DNA of 64,000 nt from Pseudoscleropodium purum (lineage: Eukaryota; Streptophyta; Bryopsida; Hypnales; Brachytheciaceae): NCBI GenBank assembly GCA_963969395.1, contig OZ017795.1, positions 1,240,001 through 1,304,000 on the forward strand, written 5' to 3'. The position numbers and the translations under genes were made by a program. Shown in pieces: positions 1 to 13,502 of this stretch. Position 1 is the stretch's first letter. Each line of letters begins with the position of its first letter. The notes beneath the pieces are model-generated. The model searched no databases. It worked only from the letters and a program-made list of their open reading frames with translations, and was not told the origin of the DNA.

Positions 1-3000
1 GAATTCTTTTGAGTTTTACTAGCTACTTTCCTTCAATCCCCCTTAAAAATGAATTGTTTTTTCAAGTATTCTATGTGAAGTCCAATTTTGAAAATAATTA
101 GGGAAAAATTGGAGTATGTCTAAAATATGAAAAGAAAAGCTATACAACTATTTTGAAAATTTGAGAACATTTTGTTATTGAAAATTTTGAATATTAATAA
201 GAATTGAGAATTTTTTCTTAAATGTAACACATTCACATATGAATAGAAAAAATCAAATTATTTCAATTGAAATGTTGAAAAATTAGGAAGAACAACATGT
301 TGAAAGACAAAGATAGTCGGATCAAATTGCCAAATTGTCCAAATGCCCACATTATAATATTTCAACACAAAAGTACCAAATTTCACCTAAATGTAGAGTC
401 TAGTTATTTTCACTAATTTTTATTTTCAAAATAGAAATTTTGTAGATTTTTTCACCGGTCTTTTGTCAATGTTTTCAAATTGCAACCATGTTTATTCCTA
501 ATTTGACCAATGGCCACCAAAGGGCATTTCCTTTCTAGAACCAAAATATTGACAAGATGTGAAGAAACTACTCAAATTAAGATGTTCACCCCAAATGTGT
601 CATTGATCCAAAATTGTCATCATTATTGTGGAAGTATCTCCAAAATCAATATGTACCTATGTAGAAGAAACAATTTTCAACCTCTACCAAAAAAAACTTG
701 ATCCTTTATAGCTTTTGCATACGATATTCAAATGTCATATTTTTTAATGTGTTGGAACCTCCTTTTACTTTTCAACAAAAAAATATGAAAAGTCTTATAA
801 TAGTAATTATGCACCAAAGCAAAAAATGACAATTTGGAAAGTACCTACTTTTTGTAGTGATCTATGAGTGCAAGAATCCTTGATGATCTCCTACAATGCT
901 TAGAAAAAGCAAAATTTTCCTTAACCAAGTATGTAGGCAATAAACTCAACCAACATTATCATTTCAATATTGCTTGAAACACATTTGAGGGGCTGAAAAT
1001 TTGGAGTTGCCTTCCCCACACCACCTCAAATGCATAGGAAAAGGCTTTGGGAAGTAGCAATGTACTGACTTTTCTCTATTACTTGATTGAGGATGCCCTT
1101 ATCTTTCAATTTTCCCAATTTAATAAGGTTTTCAATAACATAATTCAATCACGCTTGAGATTGAAATTTTCTTGAAAATATGACCAATTTTTATTCCAAA
1201 CATTCTAAATCCAACTAATTATTTCTCCTTTCTATAAGCTTATTTTGTATTATTCATGGGACTTTCACAAATGCTGGTTGGTACTATCCCAAGCTTCTTC
1301 AATTAGTGCAAGACATCCTCACATTAAATTGGATAATTTTCAATGAATGCAATCAAAATAGTATGAACCTTTAGATGAATCTGAGATGAAAATTAGATGA
1401 AAACCACAATGTTTGAAATAGCATGAAAACAATGAGGATGGCACTATATTAAAATGATTTTAAATATTCCAAACAACCAATTTAAAAATGCAATGCAAAA
1501 TCAATTCTTACTATTGATTCATAGAATTGTTGTGAGTTAATACTACTAGTGTAGGGGGGCAATAATTGAATTAATTTGTTTAATACTCATGTACATGGTC
1601 CTTTAGACAACACTTTAGATCTCACAAAGTATTGTATTATTTTTGTAGGGTCAACTGTAAGATTAAAGAAAAAAAAAAGAGTGGCTTTAACAATGATTTC
1701 AAATGATTATTAGATAATCAAAAAAATACATTTTTTCATTGGTTATTTCTTAGAAACTTATTTTTTTTAAATTTTATTCCAACTAACGAAATGAAGTTAA
1801 TCATATATAATTTTTAATTTATTTGACAATTTGACAATTAACTAAAATTTAACATTTTATGACAATTGAAAATTCGGATATATTCCTAGGAGATACAAAT
1901 TCCCTAATTGTAGGATGACACAAGCTGATTTTTTTATAGTATAGCATTATTTACAATCATATATATATACATATATATATATATTCTATTTGCCTAAACC
2001 TTTGACTAACTGCATAACTACAAGTGCAAGAATTAACTTTTTGACCGCGAGGAAGGCCATTTTAAGCCTACTCCCTTAGTTGGGAACTACAATATTATTC
2101 TTAGAATATTTATAATGAAATAAATGAAAAACAAAAAAACTATTATTCTTATTCTTATTTTAAATTTAAATAATTAAATAATATTATCTAACCTAGCAGG
2201 TTCTATGCCATATTAAACTATAGATGTGGTAGAATTTCCAAAGTTTTCCACAATCTAAGAACTGGCAATCTTCCAAAGCCCTCAAATCTCTTCTAATGCT
2301 ATTAGAAGTGTTTGACTTTATATAAATTCCTTTCTTAGGATTTTACAAGGAAAGTAATAGAGGCTTAGAGTTAGAACAAGTCAAGAGATAAACTTTATAA
2401 ATTTGTTGAGACATTATAGAAAAATATTTTCAATTCAATATACCTAAAATTAAAACATTTGCAAGTTTATTAGGTGTCATTGGACCATATCTTTAATTCA
2501 TATATGGTATATGGATTATAGGTGGATAAAAGTCAACAAAAGTGACTTTATGCTAGAAATATTTTTATTTTCAGAAATTATTTTCAAATTTATCTAGACA
2601 TGGTATAAGGCATATACACCCAAAAAAATGTATTATCCCCTACAAGTTCACAAGGCCACTAGGTGGCTTCTACAACTACATTTGCAAAAAATTTGAAATG
2701 AAAATCCCACTAATAATCTATGAACAACAAACAAATATTAGACAAGTTTTTATATTAAATCCTTTAGTGGTGCAATTTGATCAAGAAATGATTGACTATG
2801 TAATTTTTTGTGAATTTTTGAAGAATGAGAAGGTGCTTTGGGTTGTCAATTAACATTCTCGTATTTTTTTCCACGCCTCAAAATGATCCAACAAAAAATT
2901 ACACAATAAAATTATGAAAATTTATATATGTGAGAAAAAAATAAAAATTTTGAGCATTCTAATTAAGGATATGTACAAAGTACCACCTAATTGAATATCT

Positions 3001-5689
3001 TCCATTAATCTTGTCAATGATGGCATTTTCTTAGAAATTGTGTGTTTTCAATGATCTTTATTGTCATAGAAAAGCTATATAAGTCTTTTTTTTTCATTTC
3101 AACAATGGTGATCATTAAAATCACTCCATATAAATGAAGAATAATATTTGTTACAAGAGCTAGTCAAGAAATCAAGAGCTAACCAAATCCCCTGGTCCTT
3201 TACCTTGAAATATAATTGCTAGAGCCAAGAAGTGGTTGATAAATGATCTAATACAATTCAATTTGTTGTTACTAGAATATAGATACTTTTTATCCAAAAG
3301 TTATTTAGATAGTATATTATGTAGTACTTGTTGGTGGGAATCCCCTTGCAAAAGAACTATATAATTTTCTATACAAGAAGATATGAACCCTGGATAATAG
3401 AAGATGCTTATCTGATGTACTTGAAAATTTCTATCTCCTAAATTTTGATCTAAATTTTAGGCATAAAAAAAAAAATTTTAGAATTTGATTCCAACTAATG
3501 AATTGAAGCTAACAAAGTCTAAATTATTTCTACTCCAATTTAAAAGTTTAGAAAGTTCAAAAAATTGAATGTTTTTTATTGCCATTTGAATTGTAGGCCT
3601 ATAACTAAGGTCTATTGAGTTTCTAAGCATAGAATGATATAGAAATTTAGCTTACACCAAGATATTCCATGCCTTTATGTACACTTATGGTGAAATTCTC
3701 ATATTTTTTAAGCTAATTTTTGTATTTTATATGAATTTCTTTCACTTTCTCTTCAAAAACTCATGAAAATTTCAAATATTCATAAACAAATATGAATTTA
3801 TTTTTTATCAAAGAAATATGTATTTTAGTCTTCTTTTTTCCTCTTTTAAATCATTTAGATTTGGTTGTGACATGGTCTATACACAATCACACATCGAAAG
3901 ATTTTAAAGTTTGACCACACAATCATAACCTTTGATCTTCAAGAATTAAAATATTCATATTCCATTCATTTCCAAGTAGTTATTTTAGATGCACATACCT
4001 TAGTTTGCATTGAGTAAACCATAAGGAATAAAGTAGATCATCCATTCATTGGTCCTATTAGAGGGAAGGCAATGGGTCATTCTACTTTAGTTCAAACATT
4101 CAAACTTCATTCATATAAGTTACAATGTGCAATAAGGTAGAAACAACCCAATGCCATTCAGTCACCTAATTCCAATATCTATGTACTAAATCTCCCCTCT
4201 GCTTCAATCACCCATCCATTACCACAATCTTAGAAACTCTCTAGTATTTTGACAATGCACTTAGCTAGGAAGAGGACATATCAACGTGTAGTTTAGCATC
4301 AGTTTACTTAGTCTACTTTACCAATTTCATCCCCAAAAACTTTGGAAAATCACAAGAAATTCATTTCTTGTCAAAATGTCTTGATTCTACTTACAAATTC
4401 CATCTATCAAACTTCTCAATCTCTGCAAAAGCATATAAAAACATATGAGTTGACAAATTGCTTCTCTAAAGTACTTAAGGTTGAGGCACCAATGGCCAAT
4501 CATTTAAGCAATTTCTAAGCAAATTGTAAGTTGTATGAGGTGATGGAAATTTTTCTATTTAGAAAGCATTACAAAAAAATTCAGCTCTTGGAAGGTGTGC
4601 CATTTAAAAACCTATTTGACCTCCTTGAGTGCAATTAAAGAGGAATTCAAAATATTTATTTATTTATTATTTATTTTTTCAATGAAAGCAGTTGATGTGG
4701 CATTACTTGTGCCATATTGGCACCACATCAGGTTTTAATATTTTTAATTTTTAATTTTTTTTAATTTTTTTCTTTTCTGTACGTGCATTGCGGGGGGCCG
4801 AAAAACTAAACCTTAATGACTCTCCGAGGAGTTCAAATTTTTCTTCATGATAGGAAATATGTAGATTGGAAAATTTTTAGAATTTCATTCCCCAAATTGA
4901 AATTATTGTAAATTTTAGGAGCCAGAAAGTACTCTTTATTCATATTCAATGTCTAAAGTCTTCCAATTCCAATCATTCAAGAGCTACTTTATTGTTCACC
5001 ACTTCATACTTTTTGCTCAATACTTCGGGACATGTGTCATACCTTGTAGGTTCCAACCTCCAACCTTACAAGTTAAGTATTGGGCATGGATGACAATTGG
5101 TGCCTCAACCTTAAATAACAAATTTGCTTGCTAATAAACATGCTCTTGTCTTTCAATTACACCAATGACAACTAATCCTTTTTTTTTTTTACTTTCTAAA
5201 AAAATGTCGAAATGGTGATCACTTAAAATTTGGTGAAGCATTGTTTTTCTATATCCATTCATCTCTTGAAAAAGGGCTGAGGCATTTGAAAGGAGGCTGC
5301 CACATTCAGAATGGATGTGTGTATTATTTACAAACAGTAAATAAAAGTGACAAAGTACAGTACAGTCTGTACAGTCCTTACATGACCTTCCATATTTACA
5401 CTCATAGCCGCATTGGCCTGCACTCAAAAATGGACTTCTGGCAATGAAATTCTGTCTTTTTCATTTGTTTCAAAAATAATTAAAAAAACAAAAAGAAATA
5501 AAGTGGACTTCGGCTACTGCAGATTTTAGAAGCCACTGTAATATATGATTGGCAAAATTCAGAAGAAAGCTTTAGTTACAGATTATTTTGCAGTCAAGTT
5601 ATCATCATGGACTGACCATGATGATTGAAGCAAGTCTCAATTCACAACATTGCAAACAATTCTAAAAGTGACAAAGTTTTTTGAAAGTA
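1..5689. other. AT-rich intergenic DNA, no gene seen
   Basis: No reading frame here looks like a real protein; the open frames are short and have no recognisable motif. The stretch is AT-rich with poly-A/T runs and a short (AT)n tract near 1962-1986. Positions about 632-850 hold one half of a dispersed repeat whose other copy is near 19086-19318. A short GC-richer patch lies near 2040-2085, and another near 4780-4810. I cannot assign either. Confidence 0.6.
632..850 (+). repeat. Dispersed repeat, copy 1 (partner at about 19086-19318)
   Basis: Both sites share the same order of words in the same orientation: a segment reading 'aaaatcaatatg', then 'attcaaatgtc', then a 'cctcctttcacttgcc'-like block, then a stretch with 'aataactacgcaaa' / 'agtaattatgcacc', ending in 'aaaaatgac' / 'aaaaagtgac'. 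Divergence is obvious, so the copies are old. No coding potential or clear termini are visible, so the element class is unknown. Confidence 0.5.
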
Positions 5690-6070
5690 ACGGAGCTGAC
5701 CCATTTCTGGCCACTTAAGTAATTTTGCATATCTGGAGCGCTGTTTTCTTGAGTGGAGAAATTTTCCCATCTACAGAAATAGAGTTTACAAGGATTCCAT
5801 GTTTTTTCAGAATTTTTTTCTGAGAATTTAATTACTTAAAATTTTTTAGTTGAAGATTTTGTCCGACATGTTTCTATCATTTAGATCTTCCTATTTCTAA
5901 CCATGGGTTGGTTGCAAAATCAACCAAGAGTGCAGCTAATCATGATGCGTCACAATTGTATTGGAAATTGTGCCATCATTAATCCCTTATTGATTGGAAA
6001 GAGTGTGGTCTATATGGTGGGAATGGGTCCTTGGTTGGAAATGGGTCGCCTCCCTTACATAAGTTATAAT
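5690..6070 (+). repeat. Dispersed repeat A (inverted copy at about 39755-40140)
   Basis: Read on the minus strand, 39755-40140 follows this segment almost word for word. Shared landmarks are 'gctgacccatt', 'cttaagtaatt', 'tcttgagtg', 'gaattttcccat', 'gaatttaattac', 'cttcctatttc' and the tail around 'aatgggtc'. Small indels separate the copies. The ends are not sharply defined and no protein is encoded, so this is most likely part of an old transposable element. Confidence 0.6.
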
Positions 6071-6237
6071 GCATTGAAAAGACCACATTGGTTTGCAATA
6101 GTTGCCCCCTCTCCTCTCTCAAAAAAATTTACAAGTTGTTGATTTTTGTAAAAAAATAATGTTTACCCTTGAAATTGTCATTGATTTCTCAAAAAATCAC
6201 AAGCCGTTGATCTTATGAGATTTAATTTGAGCCATCC

Positions 6238-6430
6238 AAATATGAAATACTAGATATGGATACAATACTACATACAAATATGTACTAAATACTGAATACT
6301 AATTACGAATACAATGTTGCATACAAATACATATCGAATATCGAATATGGATATAGTATTGCATACAAATATGTATTGAATGCTGAATACGGAATATGGA
6401 ATATGACTAAAATATTGGATATAGAGACAT
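6238..6430. repeat. Degenerate tandem repeat rich in GAATAC/CAAATA words
   Basis: The segment cycles through variants of 'gaatac', 'gatatggatac' and 'gcatacaaatatgta'. It is a decayed low-complexity array. A comparable composition reappears near 38750-38870 and, as a clearer 12-bp array, near 39305-39410. Confidence 0.45.
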
Positions 6431-6538
6431 GATGAATTGTCCCATATGGGTTGTCAAATAAGTGGGTTTCTAAAATTACAAGAAGGTGTGTGTGGTTGGA
6501 AATAAAAATTCCAAAATTTTAAAATCTGAAATTTTGAA

Positions 6539-6577
6539 ATTTCAATGTATTGTGATATAGTATCACAATGCATTGAA
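6539..6577. repeat. Short near-perfect hairpin
   Basis: The arm 'tttcaatgtattgtgata' is followed, after a 3-base loop, by its reverse complement with one mismatch. The intergenic DNA on both sides shows nothing else. It could be a relic of a small inverted-repeat element or chance in AT-rich DNA. Confidence 0.4.
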
Positions 6578-7242
6578 AAGTGGTAGTAACTGCCAAATTA
6601 CACTTTGATAGGTTAGCATAAGGAGCTTGCATGATGTTAAAGTGGTCATTCAAAGTCTACAATTTTATTCGTGGATAAAACATTGGAATTTTTTATTTGC
6701 CACATGTGATGAAATTGGGAATAAAAATTGGGAATAAAAATAAAAATAAGTGTAAGAGGCGAAGAACATAATAAGATAGGTGAAGAATATGGCAGGAGAA
6801 ATGAAGAACTAAGTAAGAGAGGAATAGCCCAAATTAACCAATTCACATTTTTATAGATAAACTCAACTCCATTTACCACATCACCATACTTAACAAACAT
6901 CCATTTGCTCAAATAAACCATCCAAATTAAGAAAACTATCTTCAACTCTATAACTCAACTACTATAGTCCTACACACTCTTTTCTCACAATACAAAAAGT
7001 CCATGCCCACGCTAACATACAACAAAATGAAAGATAAAAAAACTTTGCAAATTCAAAAATTAAAAGAAGAAATATCTCTTAAAATATGGCTACAATCACG
7101 CTCACTATCCCATAATACTCCCTACTTCTTCTGTAAAGATGATTGTTTCTCTTCACAACAAACACCTTATAAAGTCTATTCATTTTTTCATATTAGCATT
7201 CCAAAATTAGATATTCCCTTTAATACATTACTTATAGAATAA

Positions 7243-8379
7243 CACTAGTAGAAAAATACAATGATCAAATCAACAAAACTCAACACAAAAGTGTTAATTT
7301 TTTTGTTGATTTGGACGTGTTGATTTTGGTACTTTTGAACACAAAAGTGTTGATTTTTTAACAAAAAACTACTCATTTTTTTTTTGATTTGGTTACATTT
7401 TTTTATAATAAAATATTTTTGAACTTTTTTCTCACAATTGAGTAACCAATTCTAAAATGCCATATGGCAATGCCACATAGACAATTTAAAACATCCATGT
7501 GGTGTTGCCAAGTGGCAATCACCACGTGGATGGCTCTACATGCTATGTGGCAATACCAATGTGGTAAATGCCACTACCAAGGTTTGAACCTTGGACCTCA
7601 TGGATGAGGTTCAAAGGTTCAAACCATTGCAACACTTGTAATTTCATATGATTATAAATGGTGCAAAAACTTATTTATGTATTTTTTTGAATTTTTCCTT
7701 ACAATCACTTCAAGTCAGCAGATTTTTGGGGGAATTTTCACCTTGTAAATAGACTTCTTAAAAAAATTTGAATGAAAGAAAGTTGGAAAATTTATCTATC
7801 TTTCACCTCCAACAATCCATTTGAGATTTAGATCTTCCAATCAAAACTTATGGAAAAAATTCAAAATAGGTGTTTAAAAATGTAAAAAAAAATGTCCATT
7901 TCTACCCCTCTCTAAATTTTGTCCATAACTTTTGATTGGAAGATTGAAGTCTCAAGAATATTGTTAGAAGTGAAAGATAGCTTAATTTTTCAACTTTTTT
8001 TAATTCGAAGTTTTTGAAAAAAAGGTCATTTACAAGACCTAAATCACCCCAAAAGTCTACTAACTTCAATAGACACCAAATTGAATAGCTATATTATTCT
8101 TAAATTTACATTGTATATTGAAGATTCCCAAAGATTTTCAAAGATTCTTATAGATTCTTAAAGATTCTAATTTTTTTCAAAGGACTCTAAAAGATTCCAA
8201 AAAAATTACCAAATTTTTGTTGATGTGGTAATTGCACTATCCAAATCAACAAAAAAATGAGACTATTTTGTTAATTTGGGCATAGTTAACAAAAATTTGT
8301 GAAAACTAACATAATAATATCCAAATTAACAAGAAATTGTTGATATCTTGTTAATTTGGGCAATGTTTTTCTACTAGTG
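7243..8379. mobile_element. Non-autonomous CACTA (En/Spm)-like DNA transposon
   Basis: The element starts with 'cactagtagaaaaa' and ends with its exact reverse complement, a 14-bp perfect terminal inverted repeat of the CACTA type known from plant En/Spm elements. Both ends are studded with subterminal copies, in both orientations, of words such as 'ttgttaatttgg' and 'ccaaatcaacaa' (near 7265, 7300, 7316, 7352, 8217, 8241, 8264, 8322, 8348). Such arrays are typical transposase-binding regions of this superfamily. The flanks are 'taa' and 'caa', so a 3-bp target duplication is at best imperfect. No transposase is encoded. The middle (about 7770-8000) is palindromic and related to the fold-back family at 62.1-62.5 kb, which suggests nesting or shared origin. 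Confidence 0.72.
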
Positions 8380-8579
8380 CAATTCCTCTACATTGAAAAA
8401 TAGACAAATAATCCAAATATTAGTAAATCTTATCTAACAAAATTTGGACCAAACCCTCTATTTTGAAGGTCAAAATCAATCATCTTTTCAAATTGAGGAA
8501 TGGAAAATACATCTATCAAGCTTGTAAGCACTTAATCTAGTTGTCGCAATACCATCCTACTAAACACTTTGCAATTTAT

Positions 8580-9475
8580 CCTCTAAGGGTTGGAGACTAT
8601 GTTTTCACCAAACACACTCCAAAACTGCCATTTTTGATACAAGCATCAAAATTTAGATGAAAAACACTTTTGAATGCATATAATTGTAGGATCTTGTATT
8701 AAATTAGTTTGAGAAGATGTGAAAAAAAAATTCAGAATTTCCCACCGTGTAGATTGCAAGATATTAATGTTTGAAGTGACAAAAACTATTTTTTTGACCT
8801 TATGAAAATACGGGCAGCTACACTTCACAAGGTCACATTTGAATGGAAAAATGTCCAAAATGATGGTTACTTTTTGGATTTATTCTTCAAGTCAAGTTGG
8901 ATACATGCTTAAAAAATTTTAGATCATTTGGATTTGCACAACATATAGGAAAAAAATAGTAAGTAGAAAGAAATACAAAGTGATTCAAAACACTAAATTG
9001 TTAAGAATTTAATAATGGAATTGAAAAATTCCAATCCTAACAGTGGTAATGTAGTGTTAAACAATCAACATCATATCTTTTTATTTTTTTCAAAAAATAA
9101 TAAAAATTGAGTTAAAGAAAAGACTCCAAAGTTTATTTTTGAATAGAGAATCCATAACTACCCGCAAACTAGATCACTTCATAATTTTCATCTAGTAAAT
9201 CAAAATGGAGTGATTCAAAGCTTTCTACATATGATTTTTTAAGAAATTTTTGGGTTGCTTGCCAAGCATTGAAAATTATATATCATGCAATAAGTTTTGA
9301 ATTATGTAGTCAAAAGTTATGAAAATTATTGGGCCTTAAAGATATTCTTTGGGCACATGTTGTGTGAAAATTTGAGCAAAAAAAACTAAAAATTCCATTG
9401 GTAGTGAGTTGCCAAAAATTGCTATGTTGCCAAAAAAACGCAGTTTTGACCTTTAGGGGTTAAAACCAATAGATA
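8580..9475 (+). repeat. Dispersed repeat B (inverted copy at about 40480-41345)
   Basis: The reverse complement of 40480-41345 matches this segment along most of its length. Shared landmarks include 'cacttcacaaggtcacat', 'aaaaatgtccaaaatg', 'gcacaacatataggaaaa', 'aaattgttaagaatttaa', 'aaagaaaagactccaaag' and 'gtagtcaaaagttatgaaaa'. No protein is encoded. The copies are diverged but still close to full length relative to each other. Confidence 0.65.
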
Positions 9476-11400
9476 CATACTTAGATAGGTGTTCTCCTAC
9501 AGTATAATCATCCAAACATCAAAGCCCTTTGCATACAACAATATAAGAAAGCAATACTATGTAAAATCCAAATGCTTTGTATTGATGAATGCATTAAATT
9601 TCAAAGAAAAAACCCTAGAATATACCATTCTATCATGGCCATATCCTTGTCACTACCCTAATTCTATTTATTGCACATGTAATGCTTGATTATGCTCTAA
9701 TATGCTCTCCCTTTGAACAATACCTTTCCAAAAAAAACCTTGACTACTTTATTACAACAACACAAATTTTTATTCATTGAATTCACATATTGTAAGGACA
9801 AAATTTCCCTAAATTTTGTAGTACATAAGCTTAATAAATACCATTCGTTTGTTACCAATAGTTGAAACTTAGGTTGGAATATACAACTACTAATGGTAAT
9901 TACTATACATCCATGTGGCACAATTCAAACACCATTCATACAATCACTTCACCAAAATTTTGAAATCTCTATTTTTACTATAAAACAAATAAACTTTCAA
10001 ACATTGTGAAAATTGCCACAAAATATGCCATTTACATACTTTTATACAAGTAAAAGTTTAGAAAACAATCAAACACTTTCTAATATACACAAAATACCCT
10101 AAAACAAATAATATTTTTTATACCACCTCTACTCCCCAATCCTGTAGTCATTACATCCCTTTTTACAACTTAAATGAATTATCCAACTCTTAGCTTACTC
10201 CCCTTCCTTCTCAAATGAAATTAGTTAATATACAATTTTTCTTTTTACAAAGGTATGTAGTTTAGTAGTCACTTAGATAAGCTTTTTTAGAATCCAATAC
10301 GGATCTAAATGAATATACCAATAGACTTGTAAAGTATGCCAATTATGTAGAGTGGTTGGAATTATTTCTTCTTCTCAAGTGAAGTAAAAATTTAAGTATC
10401 AAATCTATGAATACGGGGATTTTGCTACAAATCAATGATGTCATTGCTTTAAGGGTAAAATCATAGGTGAATCAATTCTAACTTATATGTTGAAAAAGAA
10501 TTTCTTTGAGAGTTTTTTTTTTAAAAATTTCCATATTTTTCACACAAATATGCATAAGTTACAAAATATTGAAAGTTGCAATAAGGCAATTCTAGACTTT
10601 TTGACTTCTTGACTTTTTTTTCAAAAACGTAGTGTGAATTTCAACAAGAAATATAATATTCATATTTTCCTAAATTTTAGACTACAATCAATTATATTTT
10701 GAAAATTAAGTGATGCTTAGATCAAAGTGTGAAGTTCAACGAGAAATATTATATTCATATTTTTCAAAATTTTAGCATCCAATACCCTTGCTCTCAAACT
10801 TCTAATTATATCTTTGGGCATATAGATTGCACAAATGGTAAAAAAATTGAGTATAAATCTTTTTGTAGATATTCTATATGAAGGTACAATAAGATTTAAC
10901 ATCCTATGATTAAAATTTTCATTAGTGCATTATTTTCCATTCCAAAATATTGAACCAAAGTGATTCAAAATGCAAAGGAGTTTTACAAGTTAGAAACTTG
11001 TATCAAAAAATATTATACACTATACCTAAGCTAGCTCTTCAATTCTAGGGGGTGCTAAAGTAGGAAGTTCAAAAAGCACCCACCTCTACAAATGTACATT
11101 GCTTGTACATGTATTTTTAGTAGCCTTCAACAATGTACAAACAATTTACATCTTAGGAGGTGGATGCTTTTAGAGCCCTATGCCATATCCACTTCAAAAT
11201 TTCAGAACTAATTCTACAAAGCTCCAAAAAATATTAAACGACTAGGTTTAGATGCCATTTCCACTTGTGTATCAGGGAAAGCTTACCGAAAAATATTTCA
11301 AGAAGTTACACCTCCCCCAAAATCAGTTGCAGTCCTTAAATGGTCGGTTTATGGACCTTCTACCTTACTAACTTAACGACAGACAAGAGAACGGATGTTC
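9476..11400. other. AT-rich intergenic DNA downstream of the guanylate kinase gene
   Basis: I see no convincing coding region here. Composition changes to more balanced base use from about 11.34 kb onward. This may mark the 3' untranslated region of the minus-strand guanylate kinase gene, but no polyadenylation signal can be singled out in such AT-rich sequence. Confidence 0.5.
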
Positions 11401-11953
11401 CCATTCTGAGGGCTTTTGGTTGCACTAACTTACCCTGAGCAATCACCGACGCGGTTTGAGCTAAAAACATTACTCGAATAGGAATGGTCAATTCTGTCCA
11501 ATACCGGTAAATGTACCGCCAACCTAACATTCTGTTTTACTTTACTGTACTGAACATGGTGGAGAATTCAATTTGGAGAATTCAAATTCGAGCATCAGGC
11601 TAATGAAACCCTGATCTATCGATTTTGCCGAATGAGCAGTGCCAACAAAGAGATGTTTCATGCAAAAAAATCTTGAACTACATTCCAAGGATACAGATAA
11701 ACGTACGTAAAGGGGTACCAAAAGTGAGCAAAGTTCATGGAAACATGGTCTCATTCATTTGACATTATAGTAATGTCACCGCTGCTTCAAATGCACCAAC
11801 ATCTTGGCAAATGTAATACTGTACTGGTCCATTTTGATGAAAACCAGAGAAAATAACCTGAGTAAATTCGGCTTGCACAGGAAAACTCGATAAGAAATGA
11901 GGTATGCACATCGAAGAACGTAGAAATGGAAGAATGATGAGCCCTACAGGTTC

Positions 11954-13502
11954 CTAAAATTGAGCAGAGCGTTGCTGTACACGTGCTTTTTCACTGTCGA
12001 TAATTGAACAAAGGCGAGAGACCGTGTGCTCAAGCTGGCCATCTGCATTTACAACCACATAGTCAAATTCCGTTATGTGCTTCACCTCCTCTCGTGCTGT
12101 TGTCACTCTGACCAATAGATTCTCGACGCTTTCGGTTTTCCGTTCCACAAGTCGCTCAACCAAGGCAAGTTCGCTCTCGGCCACCATGAAAATGAGGACT
12201 GCCTCTTGCCCAAGAAGCTTTCGAACTGTTGCAGCCCCTTGAATGTCAACTCGCAGTACTACATCATGACCTGCACTCATGTACTCCCTCACCTGGAAAC
12301 GCAAAGTGTTACAATGATTATTATGTGCAAAAGACGTGCAAAAGATCAACAATCCGAAAGTCAACCGACTACTGATAATCGACTCAAAGGGACGCCTTCA
12401 TGTAAGGTAACGATGTCTCCTGCCTTAAGACTACAGCAGAAACGATTTGTTGGACATACCTGCTTCTTGGGAACCCCCTTGTAGTCACCATAAACCAAAG
12501 CATGCTCAATAAGCTCGTTTCGGGCAATCAAGTCAAGAAACTCGGGCTTGCTCACAAAATAATAGTCCACCCCGTCAACTTCACCTGGCCTCTTTTGCCT
12601 TGTGGTTGCGGTGACCACAAAGTGAATCTCACTTCGAATCTCTTGTAACCTCTGCACAGTATAATCATAATCAGAAAAATTTCCAAGGTCTAATAATCAA
12701 GCTAGCCAAAGTACCAACTAAAGGTGAGCAGCAATGACAATCCAAGTAAATCTCCACGGAAAATATAAGAATTCCAAGCGAGGTGACAAAATACTTAAAT
12801 ATTTTGATAAACTGATCAGATTCACGAGCATAAAGTAGAGGAATAACGAATAGGGCATTAGTAATTCTGTTACCTTGATGACCGCGTCCTTGCCAACGCC
12901 ACTGGGGCCACTAATAACTATCACAAGAGGCTTCGGAGGAGGAGCTTGAGATCGAGTGTCCAACGGCGATCCTAATGCTTGTTCCAACTCCTTTAAAACC
13001 TGAACCTGGTGTAATAAAATATGAGTACACATCAGATACATTTAACCCTGAAAATGTATCCAACCCTCACATCCAATAACCGCTAGTAAAGAATAAAATA
13101 GCATCCCAGCCCAACCGTGTGAGCAACAAGGACAACCCTAATAATTGGCCTCATAAATGTCCATTACATCGTAGGATAGAGAAGAAGGCTGACCTTAGAA
13201 GACGAAATAGTTGCATTCATCGCATCAGCAGACGACGAAGCATAAGATCTTGTCTGAGTTCTGCTCGCCAACCAATCCAAAATCTCTATACTTCGGCCAG
13301 AGGTTTCAGCACACAATGTACTTGCACTGCTTGAATTTGATGCAGAGCAGGCTTGCAGAGAGAGCGATTGAACGCGGGAGCGAGCAAAAGACGCTTGAAC
13401 TGCATCAAGAGAATCTGGAAGATTGTGCCGTCGGTGTACACCTAATTTAAGCCCTATAAATGCTCCTCGGAGAAACGGCAAGACTGTCGTTAAACCTGTC
13501 AT
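11954..13502 (-). CDS. Guanylate kinase, probable plastid/mitochondrial form (4 coding exons)
   Basis: Guanylate kinase phosphorylates GMP to GDP with ATP. Coding exons on the minus strand are 13502-13194, 13005-12874, 12651-12460 and 12292-11954. All junctions are GT-AG and in phase 0, giving 323 aa. Residues 1-103 form a Ser/Ala/Arg-rich leader like an organelle transit peptide. The P-loop GPSGVGK is at 136-142, the GMP-binding [15 protein letters not shown] at 163-177, DIQGA at 227-231, and the lid RKTES at about 262-266. The C-terminal half closely resembles plant organellar guanylate kinases (Arabidopsis GK3 / rice VIRESCENT2 type), from memory rather than alignment. The start is the first ATG of exon 1. 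An acceptor-like 'cttttgtag' about 25 bp upstream of it suggests an additional leader intron. No key catalytic residue is missing, so the gene looks functional. Confidence 0.93.

Noticed and set aside
2040..2085. Short GC-richer patch that might be inserted organelle DNA
   Set aside because: Too short to identify by eye and no recognisable plastid or mitochondrial gene.
5131..5447. Overlapping open frames of 68 and 98 codons on opposite strands
   Set aside because: Neither has a recognisable motif, and each is about what chance allows; the lower-case poly-T run inside argues against coding.
7580..7640. 'ggtttgaacc' and 'ggttcaaacc' words reminiscent of tRNA T-arms
   Set aside because: No acceptor, D-arm or anticodon stem can be folded around them; they lie inside the CACTA-like element.
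9440..9470. 'tttaggggttaa' resembling the right end of the TTAA-flanked family
   Set aside because: No matching left end or family body was found within 1 kb, so a lone 12-bp match is not enough.
12206..12484. Plus-strand open frame across the guanylate kinase exons
   Set aside because: It is antisense to a well-supported gene and crosses its exon-intron junctions.
13211..13450. Plus-strand frames opposite the guanylate kinase leader exon
   Set aside because: They are shadows of the minus-strand transit-peptide exon, which joins in phase to the kinase exons.
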